DNA of 64,000 bases, from the NCBI GenBank assembly GCA_021292165.1, contig CM037880.1:24206051-24270050 (forward strand), read 5' to 3'. Below, one piece after another: positions 33,418-44,533 of the stretch. The notes beneath the pieces are model-generated. The model did no database searches and was not told where the DNA came from. It saw only the letters and a list, made by a program, of their open reading frames with translations. The stretch comes from Shinisaurus crocodilurus (taxonomy: Eukaryota > Chordata > Lepidosauria > Squamata > Shinisauridae). The position numbers and the translations under genes are program-made. Position 1 is the first letter of the stretch. The number at the start of each line of letters is the position of its first letter.

Positions 33418-33563
33418 AGCCGCAATGGCGGTCGAAGAGGAACTGAGGGAATGGGCGGGAGCCGCGCTAAGGAGCACGCGCGAGGGGGAGGGGCTCCCGC
33501 CCAGTCTACCTCAGCTTTAGAATTTTCCGGAACGGTCTCAGCGCAGGCGCAGAGCCCATATGT
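33418..33563. repeat. DIRS copy 1 right inverted terminal repeat
   Basis: It begins GCCGCAATGGCGGTCGAAGA, runs through GAGGAACTGAGGG, and ends GCAGAGCCCATATGTGTG, mirroring the left repeat. The remaining 25 bp to 33588 are unique to this end and are copied in the internal complementary region. Confidence 0.9.
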
Positions 33564-33588
33564 GTGATGCACAGAGACCACGAAGAAG

Positions 33589-33826
33589 AATTTCCTTTTT
33601 TAAAAACTCCCACCCCTCCTGGGCTCCCTTTCTCGTGAGAGTCACTTGCCATGGGATCTTACTAATCATTGTTCTGAGTTTGTTAAAATTGGCTTTCCTA
33701 AAATCCAGGGTACGTGTTTGGCTACACTCAGCTTTTGCTTCCGTTAGAATCAAGAACTCAAGTATAACATGGTCACTCTCCCCCAGAGTTCCCGAAACTG
33801 CCACTTTATCCACTAACTCGTCTCTG
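33589..33826 (-). mobile_element. CR1 LINE, upstream part (displaced by DIRS insertion)
   Basis: The minus strand reads DKVAVSGTLGESDHVILEFL, AECSQTRTLDFRKANFNKLR and KGAQEGWEFLKKEI. This is the C-terminal edge of the CR1 endonuclease and the linker that should run directly into LKAQLQTIPKRKKGRG at 27334. The CR1 is 5'-truncated here, against LINE-V. Confidence 0.9.
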
Positions 33827-35298
33827 TAGGGTGGTCTCTCAGATCCAATTCCTGTTAATAAGGGTGTCCGTCAAGGCTGCCTGTTGGCTCCCCTTTTATT
33901 TAACCTTTACAATAATTATATAAAGTCTTCCCTAACAGGTACAGAGTTTTCCTCCCCTCACTTGAAGGAGAAAGACATTAGCATCTTATTGTATGCGGAT
34001 GATGCTGTTCTCCTTTCCTACACACAAGTGGGCTTGCGCAGACTTTTGAGAGCTTTCGGAGAATATTGTAAAAAAGAATCCCTTGAAGTAAACTACTCAA
34101 AGACCAAAATCATGTTTTTTTGGAAAGAGAAGGCATAAATACCGATGGCAGCTTAATAACCAACAATTGGAGCAAGTTAGTTATTATAAATATCTGGGGG
34201 TAATATTTAATAACTCTGGCTGTTGGATTTCTCATCTGAAAGCCACAGCAATATCAGCTAACACAACAGCCAACACTATTCTCCGGTTTGCAGCAAGCTC
34301 AGGGGGTAGGTTTGTGTCAACCTTACTTGAGCTCTACAACAGCAAATTATTGCCCCAATTACTGTATGGAGCTGCGGTCTGGGTTCATTCAAATATGACA
34401 ATATTGGACTCAGTTCAACATAATTTTTTATCGAGAGCCTTGGGTGGTCCTAAATCTTCTCCCAGGGCTGTCGTCCATACGGAGTCTGCACGTTGTTCAG
34501 TTAAAATCCTTGCACAGAAATCAGCCATTTGGTATTGGCTTAAGATAATTTTCCAGATGGTTTCCCCTTTAGTTTTAGGGGCATATGAGGAAATGGGGCC
34601 AGATTCATGGGCAGAAAAAATCTGTCATCTTGTTTCTAATTTGGGTTTCTCAGTGTCCTATTTAGCTGCAAAAGGCTATTATGCTGCTTGTCTGGAAGTT
34701 GCTGGACGTTTAGCAGATACTGACTGTCAGGAAAATGCTGCACTAGTGTCCAATTGTCATTCTGCTATATTGTATAAGACCTTTACAGTATATCCCAGAA
34801 AATTGCCCCCTTATTTGGCCTCCTCTTGCCCTTATAATCTTAAGACTCTACTAACTAAGTGCAGGCTGAATACCCTCTCCCTCTAATGGAGGTCAAAGGA
34901 CGTTATGAAGGCGTGCCCATTGTAGACAGACAGTGCCCAACTGGCTGCAGAAAGATAGAAGACTTATGTCATTTTCTTTTGGAATGTCCTCTGTATTTAG
35001 AGTTGAGAACTCAATATTTAGATCCTCTCATTGTCCGTATATTGGAGATGCTAACTCTCTCCAACAACTGATGTTTTTGTTAACAGGATCTGATTATTAT
35101 GTGTCCTATCGTACGGCCAAGTACGTCAAATTAGCCTGGATGAGGAGAGAGATTATGATATCATCTGCCGAGAAAAGATAATGTTGGGTTTATATTACTG
35201 ATTTAACTGTATTAATTATATTGCGTAAGAGTTTTACTGATTTGTTTTATGGTGTTTTCTAAAACCTGTTTGGCTAAGCAAAATAAAGTTATTGATTG
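33827..35298 (+). mobile_element. LINE-V copy 1, 3' half
   Basis: It continues the frame lost at 25284: VRQGCLLAPLLFNLYNNYI and ISILLYADDAVLLSY (YADD catalytic box), then YYKYLGVIFNNSGCW and LLPQLLYGAAVWVHSN. Near the C-terminus is a CCHC-like array (CPTGCRKIEDLCHFLLECP). The 3' end is AATAAAGTTATTGATTGACTG. AGGGT at both CR1 junctions fits a short target duplication. Confidence 0.82.
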
Positions 35299-35300
35299 AC

Positions 35301-35906
35301 TGATACTCTCTCCTACTCCCCTCTCTCCAGCCAGAACGTCAAACGCAGCTCACGGGTTTCTTTGTAGAGTTTTATTAAGCAAAAGCAGGGCAACTCAGGT
35401 GGTTGCAGAAAAGTGTTACACAAAAGTAAAGAAAGTGATTCACAACCCTTTATCCCCTCAATGGGAGGTCAGGAATGTTAAACAGTTGATTCTGCACTGA
35501 GGTGTTTCGCATTTCCTCGCCCTCAAACTAGAGAATTGACTCCGCCCCTAAGGCGGGTCAAAAGTCTTGTTAGCCAACCAAGCTGATCGACGAAGAGACA
35601 TCAGCTATTCTTGCCTACTTAATTTACGCAGCTCTTGAGCATCAGTTACAGAGGCTGGTTCCCCCCCTTCCCCCTCCTCTGCCTTCCTTGTTCCCAGAGA
35701 TTCTCCCCCACCCCCAGCCTCTAGCTCTAACCTTGACGGCGCAGCTGAGTCCTGGTTATCTTCACAGAGAGGCATCTCTGCAGCCTCCTCTTCCCCCTCC
35801 CCCTCCCCATCCGTCCCAGAGTCCATTCCCACGGAATCTGACCAGTGCTGTTTTGGAGTTAGGGAATCAGAACTGGAGGGGCTAGCTATGAGAGCTAGCC
35901 CCGACA
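35301..35906 (-). mobile_element. Probable solo LTR
   Basis: On the minus strand the segment starts TGTCGGGGCTAG and ends GAGTATCA (TG...CA). It includes an AATAAA polyadenylation signal (complement TTTATTAAG, near 35370) near its 3' part. No internal retroviral or gypsy genes adjoin it. A clear target duplication was not found, so the exact ends are tentative. Confidence 0.55.
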
Positions 35907-36278
35907 GTTGCCATCCTTAGGTGAAACACAAAATCCTTGGTGTGTGAAAATAGAAGTAGAGAAAAACAGGTTGGGTAGCTTTACCTAGTCGTTGGAGGGG
36001 TCTTAAGAGAAAGGGTGGATGGGTTAAAAGGCATTAAACTGAAATATCCCCATTATGCCATTGGTTGGCGGCTGGAAAATACAAGTCTTCTTTAAGTCAT
36101 AAGGGAATATGATGGAGAAAAGGGAAAGTTCTCCATACTGGGATCTAATAACTTAGATTTCAACCTGTATGGGATTTCCCTCATTAGGTAGAAGTAGGAA
36201 CACTTGTCTATTTTATCACATACCACTTAAGTAAAAGTGTGTCTAACTGTCTGATCACGTTTTCAGTTTTGTACTCAC
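35907..36278. other. Intron, no recognised element
   Basis: Nothing identifiable between the probable LTR and exon 10. Confidence 0.4.
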
Positions 36279-36404
36279 CACTAGGTTTTAATATTTCCAG
36301 TTTGCCTGAAAGAAGATCCTGTATGTGTTGCATGTCTTGCATAATTGCCTGTAAACCTGCAGTCAAAAGCCTTCTTTGTTCAATGAGCTCTTGTACCTTT
36401 TGCT
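36279..36404 (-). CDS. Exon 10 of array, type B (42 codons)
   Basis: The acceptor TTTTTGTAG precedes AG CAAAAGGTACAA, and the donor is AGTG|GTGAGTAC. It encodes QKVQELIEQRRLLTAGLQAI then MQDMQHIQDLLSGKLEILKPS. The frame is intact. The following intron is about 20.6 kb and contains the three-level LINE-V/CR1/DIRS nest. It serves as the reference for the deletion in exon 8. Confidence 0.85.
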
Positions 36405-36927
36405 CTACAAAAAGAATTTAGCATAAATTGAAATATATTTATTTTACACTAGAATTAAATATAAAAAAGAGAAATACTTGCCTGGTCTGGAGCTGGACAT
36501 AACAATAAGTTTGAGCAGTGTGCCGGTGCATGCTGCCCGATAGCTCCCACATGGCTCAGCCTGCAAGTGGGAGCAGCTAGACAAACCATGTGTCTTCTTT
36601 GGTAGTAGTAGGCACAGCAGGAAGGCATAGACCACCAGTACACTAGTACTGCTACATCAGTAACAAAAGCTGTGAGTCACACATATATAGCTTTCTCAAC
36701 TGTTTCCAAAATAGATGGAAGTACCTAGATCCATGGTCTTTAGAGTTTGCTACTTCCTAGATCTTAAATCATGACCTTTAAGATCAACCAAGAACACCAT
36801 CTTGGGTGTATCTGACCTGAGTATATCCAAGAAATCAATTGTACAGAAATTGCAGGTTATTCGTTCACAACAGTTGTTTCTAGTCTTTTGTTCAATTCTA
36901 TTTGAAGAAACTCCAGAACATCAATTA

Positions 36928-37164
36928 CAGGAAGTCCCCGGGTTACAAACGTCCCAACTTACGGACAACTCATACTTAAGAATGGACCACCATATATGTA
37001 AAAATCTGAATTGAATACTTCGTACTTACAAACACACGCACTATATTTTGCGACACTTGGCAACACTTTGAAAACATTGCATGGCTTCTGTTCTGACTTA
37101 CGTACGCATTCGATTTAAAGACAGACTTACGAACGGATCTCGTTCATAACCCAGGGACTGCCTG
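36928..37164. mobile_element. TA-flanked palindromic MITE, copy 1
   Basis: The termini CAGGAAGTCCCCGGGTTACA and TAACCCAGGGACTGCCTG are inverted, with a TA before the left end. Internal text alternates GACTTAC and GTAC motifs. It is related to the copy at 38171-38404. TA flanks fit the Tc1/mariner class. Confidence 0.75.
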
Positions 37165-37189
37165 TGTACCTATGTTTTCATGGCTTAAC

Positions 37190-37690
37190 AAAGAAATCTG
37201 AACTCTTGATAAAGGTCAGCTGAAGGGGACTAGGATGGGGCAGGATTTGCCCTGCTGGTGCTGGAGAGGAGCTCCGCCAGCAGGACAACCCATCTACCCT
37301 GGAGGTCCCTGGTATGCCCATGGTAGCCGTATGGTACGGGCATAAGAAAATCACAAGCAGCCTTTTATCAGTGGTAAAGGCTAAATCAGGGTGCTCCAGG
37401 GACAAACTGGGGGAAGCCTTGGATCCACCAGATATGAAGTCCCCTAGCTCTCTGACACAGCCCCATATTTGGCCCTGAACTGAACCTACACCAGCCTTGA
37501 GCTGGTATTTCCCCTCCAATTGAAAGCAACAGGAGGGAATTAAGAAAACAAAAACAAAAGATCCTTTGGAAGTAAAAGCAAAAAAAAAATGTCCACCCTC
37601 TAACAATGACCATAACACATCAGCAGGGCTTTTGAAGTGGTGGATCATCTTCCACCTCTCCCCACCCCACTTAGGATTACTCTGTAACAA
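37190..37690. other. Intron, no recognised element
   Basis: The long minus-strand ORFs (up to 170 codons) lack any domain I recognise. The stretch is probably chance-open, given its C-rich text. Confidence 0.35.
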
Positions 37691-38160
37691 GGGATGTACA
37701 AGAATTTTATTTTTCTTTGCAAATCATAAGAACATGTCCTGTTCACAACCCTATAAAAAGCAAGCAGGAACATGATTCTTGGGAAACTTTTAATTTCCAG
37801 AACTTGTGTTCAAGCTAGAAAGTGTGCACTTGCACAAGTGCACACTTCCACCCATGTGCACTTGTGCAAGTTCGCACATGTGTAAATATGCATCCCCCCC
37901 CCAATCCACATTTTCATGTTTTAGCTTAGGGGGGGAATTGTGTATTTTCAATCAGGGGAAATGCACCTTTTAAAAATGCACACTTTTCAATTGGGAAAAA
38001 AGCACACTTTTTAAAATGCACATTTCCCCCAATCGAACATATGCATTTTCCCCAATCAAATTAAAAGACACTCATATTCAGGACCACAAACAAGGCGACC
38101 CGATCTTCGAGGTGGAATCAGAAAACCTCAATGAGCTCGAACATTGCATGTTCACCCATC
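37690..38160. repeat. Foldback element with AGTGCACA hairpins
   Basis: AAAGTGTGCACTTGCAC / GTGCACTTGTGCAAG form tight hairpins at 37826-37880. AATGCACNTTTT motifs repeat in both orientations to 38060. Outer text GGGATGTACAAG and TTCACCCATCCC is inverted and resembles the termini of foldback elements A and C. Confidence 0.55.
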
Positions 38161-38170
38161 CCAATCTAGG

Positions 38171-38404
38171 CAGGCAGTCCCCGAGTTAAGAATGTCTGAC
38201 TTACAGACAACCCATACTTAAGAACGGACTTCTGGGTTCCCCGGTGCTACGTCAATTACGTAGAGTACATAGCATAGTATACTACGCAATTTGCGTAAAT
38301 GCCAATTTTAACGTATAGAACACTATGCTGTTCCGACTTACATACAAATTCGACTTAAAGACATTCTTAAGAACGGAACTCGTTTGTAACCTGGGGTCTG
38401 CCTG
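38171..38404. mobile_element. TA-flanked palindromic MITE, copy 2
   Basis: CAGGCAGTCCCCGAGTTAAG and TTTGTAACCTGGGGTCTGCC are inverted termini, and TA follows the right end. The central half contains ACGTAGAGTACATAGC and similar TA-rich text. Confidence 0.75.
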
Positions 38405-38548
38405 TACGTACTAAGAAACAAATACATTCCACATGTTACAGTAAATGTCATGTTAAATTAATCTCCAAATTAATCATTTCTATTGTCTATCTTTCATAGT
38501 CAAAATAAATTTGAAGTTCCTTTATTATCAGCTGTACATAATGTAATG

Positions 38549-39526
38549 CAGGGGTTCCCAACGTGGTGCCCTTGGGCGCCAAGAGACTTTTAGTCTCCCC
38601 CCCGTTTTTAATATGCATACATGAATTTGTAAATATCCACAGCAATGAATACTTATGAAATGCATACAACTTTCTAGCAATTATACATTGGCTTCAGCAA
38701 AAGCAAACCTAATATCCAAATAAGTACAGTAATACCTCGGATTGCAAGTAACTTGGTTTGAGAGCATTTTGCAAGACAAGCAAATTTTTAAATATTTATT
38801 TATTTATTTTTTACTTGATATACAAGCGACGTCTTGCAATACAAGTACTGTAGTACGACTTAAATTAAAAATCTCTGTACAAATTTTTTTGGGGGGATTT
38901 CGTTTTGATATAAGAGTGTTTTGGATTACAAGTATGTTTCCGGAACGAATTATACTCTCAATCCAAGGCATGACTGTATCCAGTTGAAGATGACGTCTAT
39001 ATGCCACCCATACAAATACTGAAAGTGTTGTAAAGTCTTCAGTCCATTGCATTATAGGAGACGAGTGTTTATCCTTCCAATGTTGCAGTACCAGTCTTTT
39101 GGGTATCAAAAGGGAGAATCCATTTATGCTGACCATTTGTTAATTTCCATGAAGCAGGTAAAGAGAGTGTGTACATCAGTGAGTATTAAACATTGTTCCA
39201 GTACAGAATTTATCTGTGTAATAACCTCCTCCCCAAAATAAGCAACTACTGAACATTGCCAAAGCATATGTTTCAAAGAAAGATTAGCTGTATTGCACTG
39301 CTAGCAATTAGCCAAATTAGATAATCCCTTATTAAAGAGACGCTGCGTTGTTCAACAGATGCAAAACAAAGGTTTTTGATTAATAAGACGCAGCCTAAGA
39401 TCCATAGACCTGACAGGCAGACACCAAAACGGTGATGCACTGATTAGGCATTTTATGGTGGTTCCCACAGCAGTTTCGCAAATTCCCAAATGTGCCCATG
39501 GGTCCAAAAAAGGTTGGGGACCCCTG
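38549..39526. mobile_element. hAT-type element with nested MITE
   Basis: Termini CAGGGGTTCCCAACGT and AGGTTGGGGACCCCTG are inverted. The flanks ATGTAATG and ACTTAATG agree at six of eight positions. Inside, the minus strand has a degenerate LINE-like C-terminal stretch (LSLKHMLWQCSVVAYFGEE) at about 39210-39300. A pogo-like MITE occupies 38727-38976. Confidence 0.75.
38727..38976. mobile_element. pogo/Tigger-like MITE
   Basis: It begins CAGTAATACCTCGGATTGCA and ends CCAAGGCATGACTG, with TA on each side (38725-38726 and 38977-38978). It has internal ACTTGGTTTGAGAGCATTTT and TTTTGGATTACAAGTATG. A truncated copy lies at 19206. Confidence 0.82.
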
Positions 39527-39570
39527 ACTTAATGTGTTATGAGAATAATCAAATCAGAAGAAATACTTAC

Positions 39571-39690
39571 CACTGATACCATCTGGCTGGGCAGCTGCAA
39601 TTGCCTGTGCTTGCTTCAGAGCTGTCAGATTTGATGCCAAATTTTCCAAAAACACTCTCTTTTTTTCAGATAGTTCTTCTAAATCCCTTT
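39571..39690 (-). CDS. Exon 9 of array, type A (40 codons)
   Basis: The acceptor GCTTGTAG precedes AA AGGGATTTA, and the donor is ATCAGTG|GTAAGTATT. It encodes RDLEELSEKKRVFLENLAS then NLTALKQAQAIAAAQPDGIS. It is 120 bp in phase 1. It sits immediately beside the end of a hAT element (38549-39526), which inserted 44 bp from the donor side without damaging the exon. Confidence 0.84.
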
Positions 39691-39910
39691 CTACAAGCAG
39701 AACGTGGAAAACATCTAAGCATACAGAGGCTGCCTCTTTAAGAAGTTCCTAACTCTAGCCAGAGACTAACTTCTCCACTGCAGGGAAGTTGTCATGTTGC
39801 ATAACTCCCACCTTTCTCTGACCCACAGGATGAACTACCCCATTTGATGATTTCTGTCTACCAGTAATACAGGAGAGATATAGCCTGCATAAATGAAGGT
39901 TATCAAAAAT

Positions 39911-39927
39911 ACACACACACACACATC

Positions 39928-39970
<43 letters not shown>
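39911..39970. repeat. (CA)n then (GATA)n microsatellite
   Basis: A short ACACAC run is followed by about eleven GATA copies. Confidence 0.95.
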
Positions 39971-40009
39971 CATTCAGGCAACCTTGCCTTGGCTTGGTCC
40001 AAAGGGACT

Positions 40010-41811
40010 TAGGGGTGTGCATCAACCACAAGATTCAGTTTGGACCCCATTTGGTAATTTGGAAAACAGCCTGACTTGGCTTAGACTGATTCTGGGGCTG
40101 CCTGCTTTGACTCAGAACTGAATCTAAATCTTGATGCAGAAATCCAAATTTTCATGCCTCTCATTGACTTTTTTCTCTTCTTCATAATTGCATGAAATTT
40201 GCAGGCATAGTTGTCCCTTATGAGGGGATTAGGCCTACCAAGTGTCAGAACAATAGGTGCAGGGGTTAGTTGTGCTATGTACCTTTATATCTGGATTTTT
40301 TAAAAAGAGAACTGCTGAAAACATCTTTATTTCTTGGCAAAATGGCATAAAATGTACAGGGATAGTTGTGCATTTTGAAAATGCACATGAAAAGGTGCAG
40401 GGAGCTTTGGGCAAGATCAGCCATTACAGTTTCCCCTGGGTTCCCCCCCTCCCCCCCAAAAGAATGTGCTTATCCCCCTACTTTTTTTGTGGGCAATTGT
40501 TATGAAAATGACATACATCAGAGATGTGGCACCAGTTAAGAAACCTGCAAAAGTTTAGAAGGATATATTCAGTGTTTTTTTGTGGAAGGGGGTGTTCAAA
40601 TTGGGGGAGGGGGAGTGATTCACTTTCCCTTACGCCCCTCTATGTGTTTGGGGGGGAATTTGTATGGAAATTACATGTGTGTCCCTAGGGAAGAAACCTG
40701 CACAATTTTAGAAGGATAGGTGGATAAGATAGGGGCTTATGATGAGTGAAAAACTGTTTTGTTTTCTCATCAATTGGCACCAAAATCATAGTGAAATAGG
40801 ACAGGGTTGGATGATGAATGTGGAGCACGTAGTGGCAAAGGCAGAAAGAACATTCCAGCATTTTCCAAGCAAGCACCCAATGCTACACTCTCCCATGTCC
40901 CATAGACTCCACCTTTTAATTTCCTGCTCTTGGGAGAGAGAACTAGCTAAGAACACTGAATCAGTTTTGCAATATATTATTTCAGCACCCCTCCCCCAAA
41001 GCACTAGGATTGGAGAGCCCTGGTAAAACTTAGTGGTGTTCACAAACCTGTGGGGGGGCTCGCCTCTCCGCAGCGGCGGCCCCCCTGCCTCGTTCTTCCA
41101 AGCAGCGCGGAGCGTTCTCCACGCCGCTCAAGCTGCCGGCACCAGCCGCACCAGTCCTGTCGCGTCACTTCCAGCGCGGCGGAAGTGACACAACGGGACC
41201 CTACTCCGGCGCACTGGACCCCCACGCTATGTTTTTGGCGGGGGAAACCAGGGCAACAGGGCTGTTTAAGCCCTGTTACCCTGGTTTCCCCGCCAAAAAA
41301 TAGCGTGTGGGTCCAGCATGCCGGAGCAGGGTCCCGTCGTGTCAGTTCCGGCGTGACGGAAGTGATGCGACAGGACCAGCGCGGGCAGCTTACCGTGGAG
41401 AGGCGAGTCGCCGCCAGGACCAGGTAGGCCTGCGCGAGCCTCACGCGGATGTGAGCGGGGCCGATTTCGGCCCGCTATGCCCACGCGAGGCGAATTGTCC
41501 ACCCCTAAAAACAATTCACTAGGATTAGAAGCTAGAGCTGCCAGTCAAAAACTATACTCTCTCCTTTCCTTCACCTTCTCTCCCTTCCCCACTGGTGTTT
41601 CTTTTATATGGAGAACTTGGGGGTGGGGGTATCAACTATGTATCAACTTTTGAAGACACATAGTGTCTCTTTGTCCCGCCAAATCTTCAGGAGTGTTCAA
41701 GATTTGGATTCAATCTGCTTCAGAGGAGCCCCGCTTTGATTCAGACAGCTCCCAAATCTGTCTGAATCAGCCCAATTAAGTTTGGTCAGCTGAATCCAAT
41801 ACACACCCCTA
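40010..41811. mobile_element. Possible DNA element with TAGGGGTGTGC termini
   Basis: The left end TAGGGGTGTGCATC and right end CAATACACACCCCTA are inverted. Text beside each end (GATTCAGTTTGGACC near the left, CAGCTGAATCCAATA near the right) also pairs partly. No matching target duplication was seen, so the two ends might belong to different insertions. Foldback element C is nested at 41031-41507. Confidence 0.45.
41031..41507. mobile_element. GC-rich foldback element C
   Basis: Termini TAGTGGTGTTCAC and GTCCACCCCTA. The core hairpin CACGCTATGTTTTTGGCGGG ... CAACAGGGCTG pairs with AGCCCTGTTACC ... CGCCAAAAAATAGCGTG. It is very similar to element B at 18456-18944, including CTTCCAGCGCGGCGGAAGTG. 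Confidence 0.7.
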
Positions 41812-42149
41812 GAAGTAAGGGAATGCCAGCCTGAGCTCTGTCTTGCAATGAAAGGGAAAGTTGGCTAAAATTTGCAGGTTTAGGGGGCTCCCTTCTACCC
41901 CCAAATCAGAGTAAACTAAACATAAGAGTGGTGGCAGTGCTTAACAAAGACAGAGCATTGCATGCTGTCCTGCCTGTAGAAGTGGTGGATACTATTTTCA
42001 CACAGAAATATTTTGTAAATACAAGCTAAAAAACTATTTTAAATGCTGTCCATTTTTAGAATCAAATGACATGTAGATTGTTATTTATTTATGAAAAATG
42101 GATTCTGCAATTAAATAATACCTTCTCAAGTCACTTATTCTGTACCCAC

Positions 42150-42271
42150 CTCTGGATTTTGATCCAATTTTCTCTGGTGGAAGACTCACTATATCTTGTA
42201 AATCCTGAATGATCGCATCAAGACCTGCAGCCAAAAGCCTTCTTTGTTCAGTAGCTCTTGTACCTTTAGTT
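42150..42271 (-). pseudogene. Exon 8 of array, type B, broken by a 1-bp deletion
   Basis: The borders resemble the other B exons (TTTATCTAG acceptor, AGAG|GTGGGTAC donor), but the length is 122 bp, one short of a multiple of three. Aligned to the B exon at 36279-36404, one base is missing in the codons around EL-x-EQRR (near 42249). Read in the phase shared by all other exons, it reaches a TAG at the 27th codon. Downstream of the lesion the alternative frame restores EQRRLLAAGLDAIIQDLQDI. It is either a decayed exon, an allele or an assembly error. Because the exon is phase symmetric, skipping it would keep the mRNA frame. Confidence 0.75.
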
Positions 42272-42545
42272 CTAGATAAAAATATTTTAGCAAAAATAAA
42301 TAAATAAATAAAACGATTAAACACAAGCTTTAAAGTAAAATACAATTAACACTGAAAAGTGTTGCTTGCCTGTTGGAATGACTACAATAAATAATACTAT
42401 TTGCAATAGCTATACAATGCTGCCTGAAAAACATTTAGCAAAAGACAAGAGAGAGAAAAAACTCCAAGTGCCAATAGAGATCTTTGTGTATTTTTATTTG
42501 TGTCCGATGCGTTTCGGCTTAAGCCTTTTTCCAAGGGCACTTATT

Positions 42546-43031
42546 TTCTGATATTGTTCGAGAGAAACAGCTTCATCAATCCCTTTTCAAAAAGGGAGAC
42601 CCCCAAACACCAGGCAACTATCGTCCAATAAGCTTGCTATCAATTGTGGGCAAACTTTATGCAAGGTATTTGACTGACAAACTGTCAGCTTGGATGGAAG
42701 ACCAAAAAATTCTAGATGCAGAACAGATCGGGATTTGTAAAAATAAATCCACATTAGATCATGGTGTTGTCCTGGAGCACCTGGCAGAGAAATACAGCCA
42801 TGGGGGGGGGGGGGGATTGTTTTCGGCCTTTTTCGATCTAAAAGGGGCTTTTGATTCCATTCCTAGGAAACTGTTATGGGCCAAGCTAAATAAGACGTCC
42901 ATGGATAAAAGGTTGCTTTTCCTTATCCAGAAGCTATACTCTTGAACCAGCTGTCAGGTTCGCTATGGCCCACAAGGTGAATTGTCTGACAAGATCTATA
43001 TTAACAGAGGGGTTAAACAGGGGTGCATTCT
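42546..43031 (+). mobile_element. LINE-V copy 2, 5' part
   Basis: RT text in several frames: NYRPISLLSIVGKLYARYLT, EQIGICKNKSTLDHGVV, FFDLKGAFDSIPRKLLWAKL and INRGVKQGCIL. It is the same family as 24301-25284. It is interrupted at 43031 by an L1. Confidence 0.8.
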
Positions 43032-44533
43032 TTATTTAGAATGATACCATATAAGATATCAGAGAAAGAAATCAAAGATTGGCAAGTAATGTTAAATAGC
43101 TATTGCAATGGGGGGGAAGATCAAAGATTACTAAGAATAGATGGTATAAAGCTCAAAAAACAGGGGGACAGGCTCCCTAATTTAAAATGGTATTATATAG
43201 CTAATCAACTTACGGTAGATATATTATGGATATTATTGTTAGAAAGGATTTTATGTGGTGGGAAATAGAAGCATTTGAATTGGGTAATAGGGTGGAGAAA
43301 TTTTTATTTACAAAACAAGGACATATTATGACAAAAAGATTAGAAAATCCCTTTTTAAAAAATATGTTAGAAATTTGGGGTAGAAATAAGGAAATATTTT
43401 TACCAGGTATATCCCCGCTTACTCCAGTGGTGGTTATGGAGGATTTTCCAGAAAATGTTAGACATTTTAGAATGAATTTTTAGAGAGAAAAGGGTGATAA
43501 GATTAATGGATTGGCTGGAAAAAATGGAGACAAGACAGCAAATAATTGATAGTGGTTAAATTTAATTCAACTAGTACAATGGGGTAAGAAATGGAAGAGG
43601 AGACATGAGCATGAAAGAGATTTCACCGCATTTGTGCAGTTGGTTATGTCTAGAGAACTTATAGAAGGAAATGCATCAGCTAGAGGTCTTACAAAGATGT
43701 TATATAAAATGTTGCAGAAATCAGAAGAGCAAGCAGAAAATCTTAAAATAGTTTGGGATGCAGAGTTTGAAGAGGAAATATCAAAGGATGAGTGGAACAA
43801 GATTTGGGATAGGCGAATATTGAAAAATATGTCTATAAGAATCAAAGAGAATTTTTATAAGCTAATTTGGAGATGGTATTTGACTCCGGTGAGATTAAAT
43901 AGAATAGATAATAAATGCTCTCCAATGTGTTGGCGAGGATGTCAGGAGCTGGGTACATATGCTCACTATGTGGTGGAGTTGTAAAATTTTTTAAATGTAA
44001 TGGATTTTTGGAAAATGATTTTTGAGGAAATATCAGAAATTATTGGAGCTGATTTAGAGGTTTGTCCCAAACTAGCTTTGCTATCAATAACGGAAAAGGT
44101 GACCGGTCCTCAAAACGTTAAAGAATTAATTATAAATTTGTTAACGGCAGGTAGATTAATGATAGCAAGGAAATGGAAAATTCAGCAAGTTTTCACTATT
44201 ACCGATTGGTATAAAGAAGTATGGGATATGGCATTGAATGATATGTTGACTTGTAATATCAAATGCAAAAGGGGTCAATTAAAGAAAAATATTTTTAAGG
44301 ATATTTGGGGTTTATTTCTGGAATATGTGTTTAAAAAGGGGAAAGGGAGTTTACCCTGTCAAGATATGTTGTATTTTTGGAATAATGAACAATTATAGAG
44401 TTATTGTATTATTTGGTCCCATGGTGATGGGAGCACTATATTAGTTATATGTGTGCGTTATTTTCTTTGTATTGTTTAAAAAAAAATTAAATAAAAATAT
44501 TTAAAAAAACAAACAAAAAATAATAATAAAAAA
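43032..44533 (+). mobile_element. 5'-truncated L1 nested in LINE-V copy 2
   Basis: Encodes L1 ORF2 C-terminal text: FRMIPYKISEKEIKDWQVML, PLTPVVVMEDFPENVRH, IRIKENFYKLIWRWYLTPVR, CSPMCWRGCQELGTYAH, ITEKVTGPQNVKELI, IKCKRGQLKKN. It ends with an A-rich tail and is flanked by AAACAGGGGTGCATTCT at 43015-43031 and 44534-44550, a perfect 17-bp target duplication. Stops and frameshifts are present. Confidence 0.92.

Larger units (their letters stand above)
27335..33588 (-). mobile_element. DIRS-type retrotransposon copy 1 (complete ends)
   Basis: The element is inserted in CR1 between codons of EI-L and LKAQ, with a shared CTT (AAG on plus) at both junctions and no other duplication, as expected for tyrosine-recombinase integration. 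It has inverted terminal repeats (27389-27540 with 33418-33563) and an internal complementary region (27728-27820). The minus-strand order is zinc-ribbon gag N-terminus, minisatellite, gag core, RT, RNase H and tyrosine recombinase. Coding frames are broken and part of RT between gag and the DDW box appears deleted. Confidence 0.88.

Noticed and set aside
37178..37690. 170-codon minus ORF
   Set aside because: No recognisable domain, no splice sites matching the phase-1 pattern, and composition-driven openness. Left as unassigned intron.
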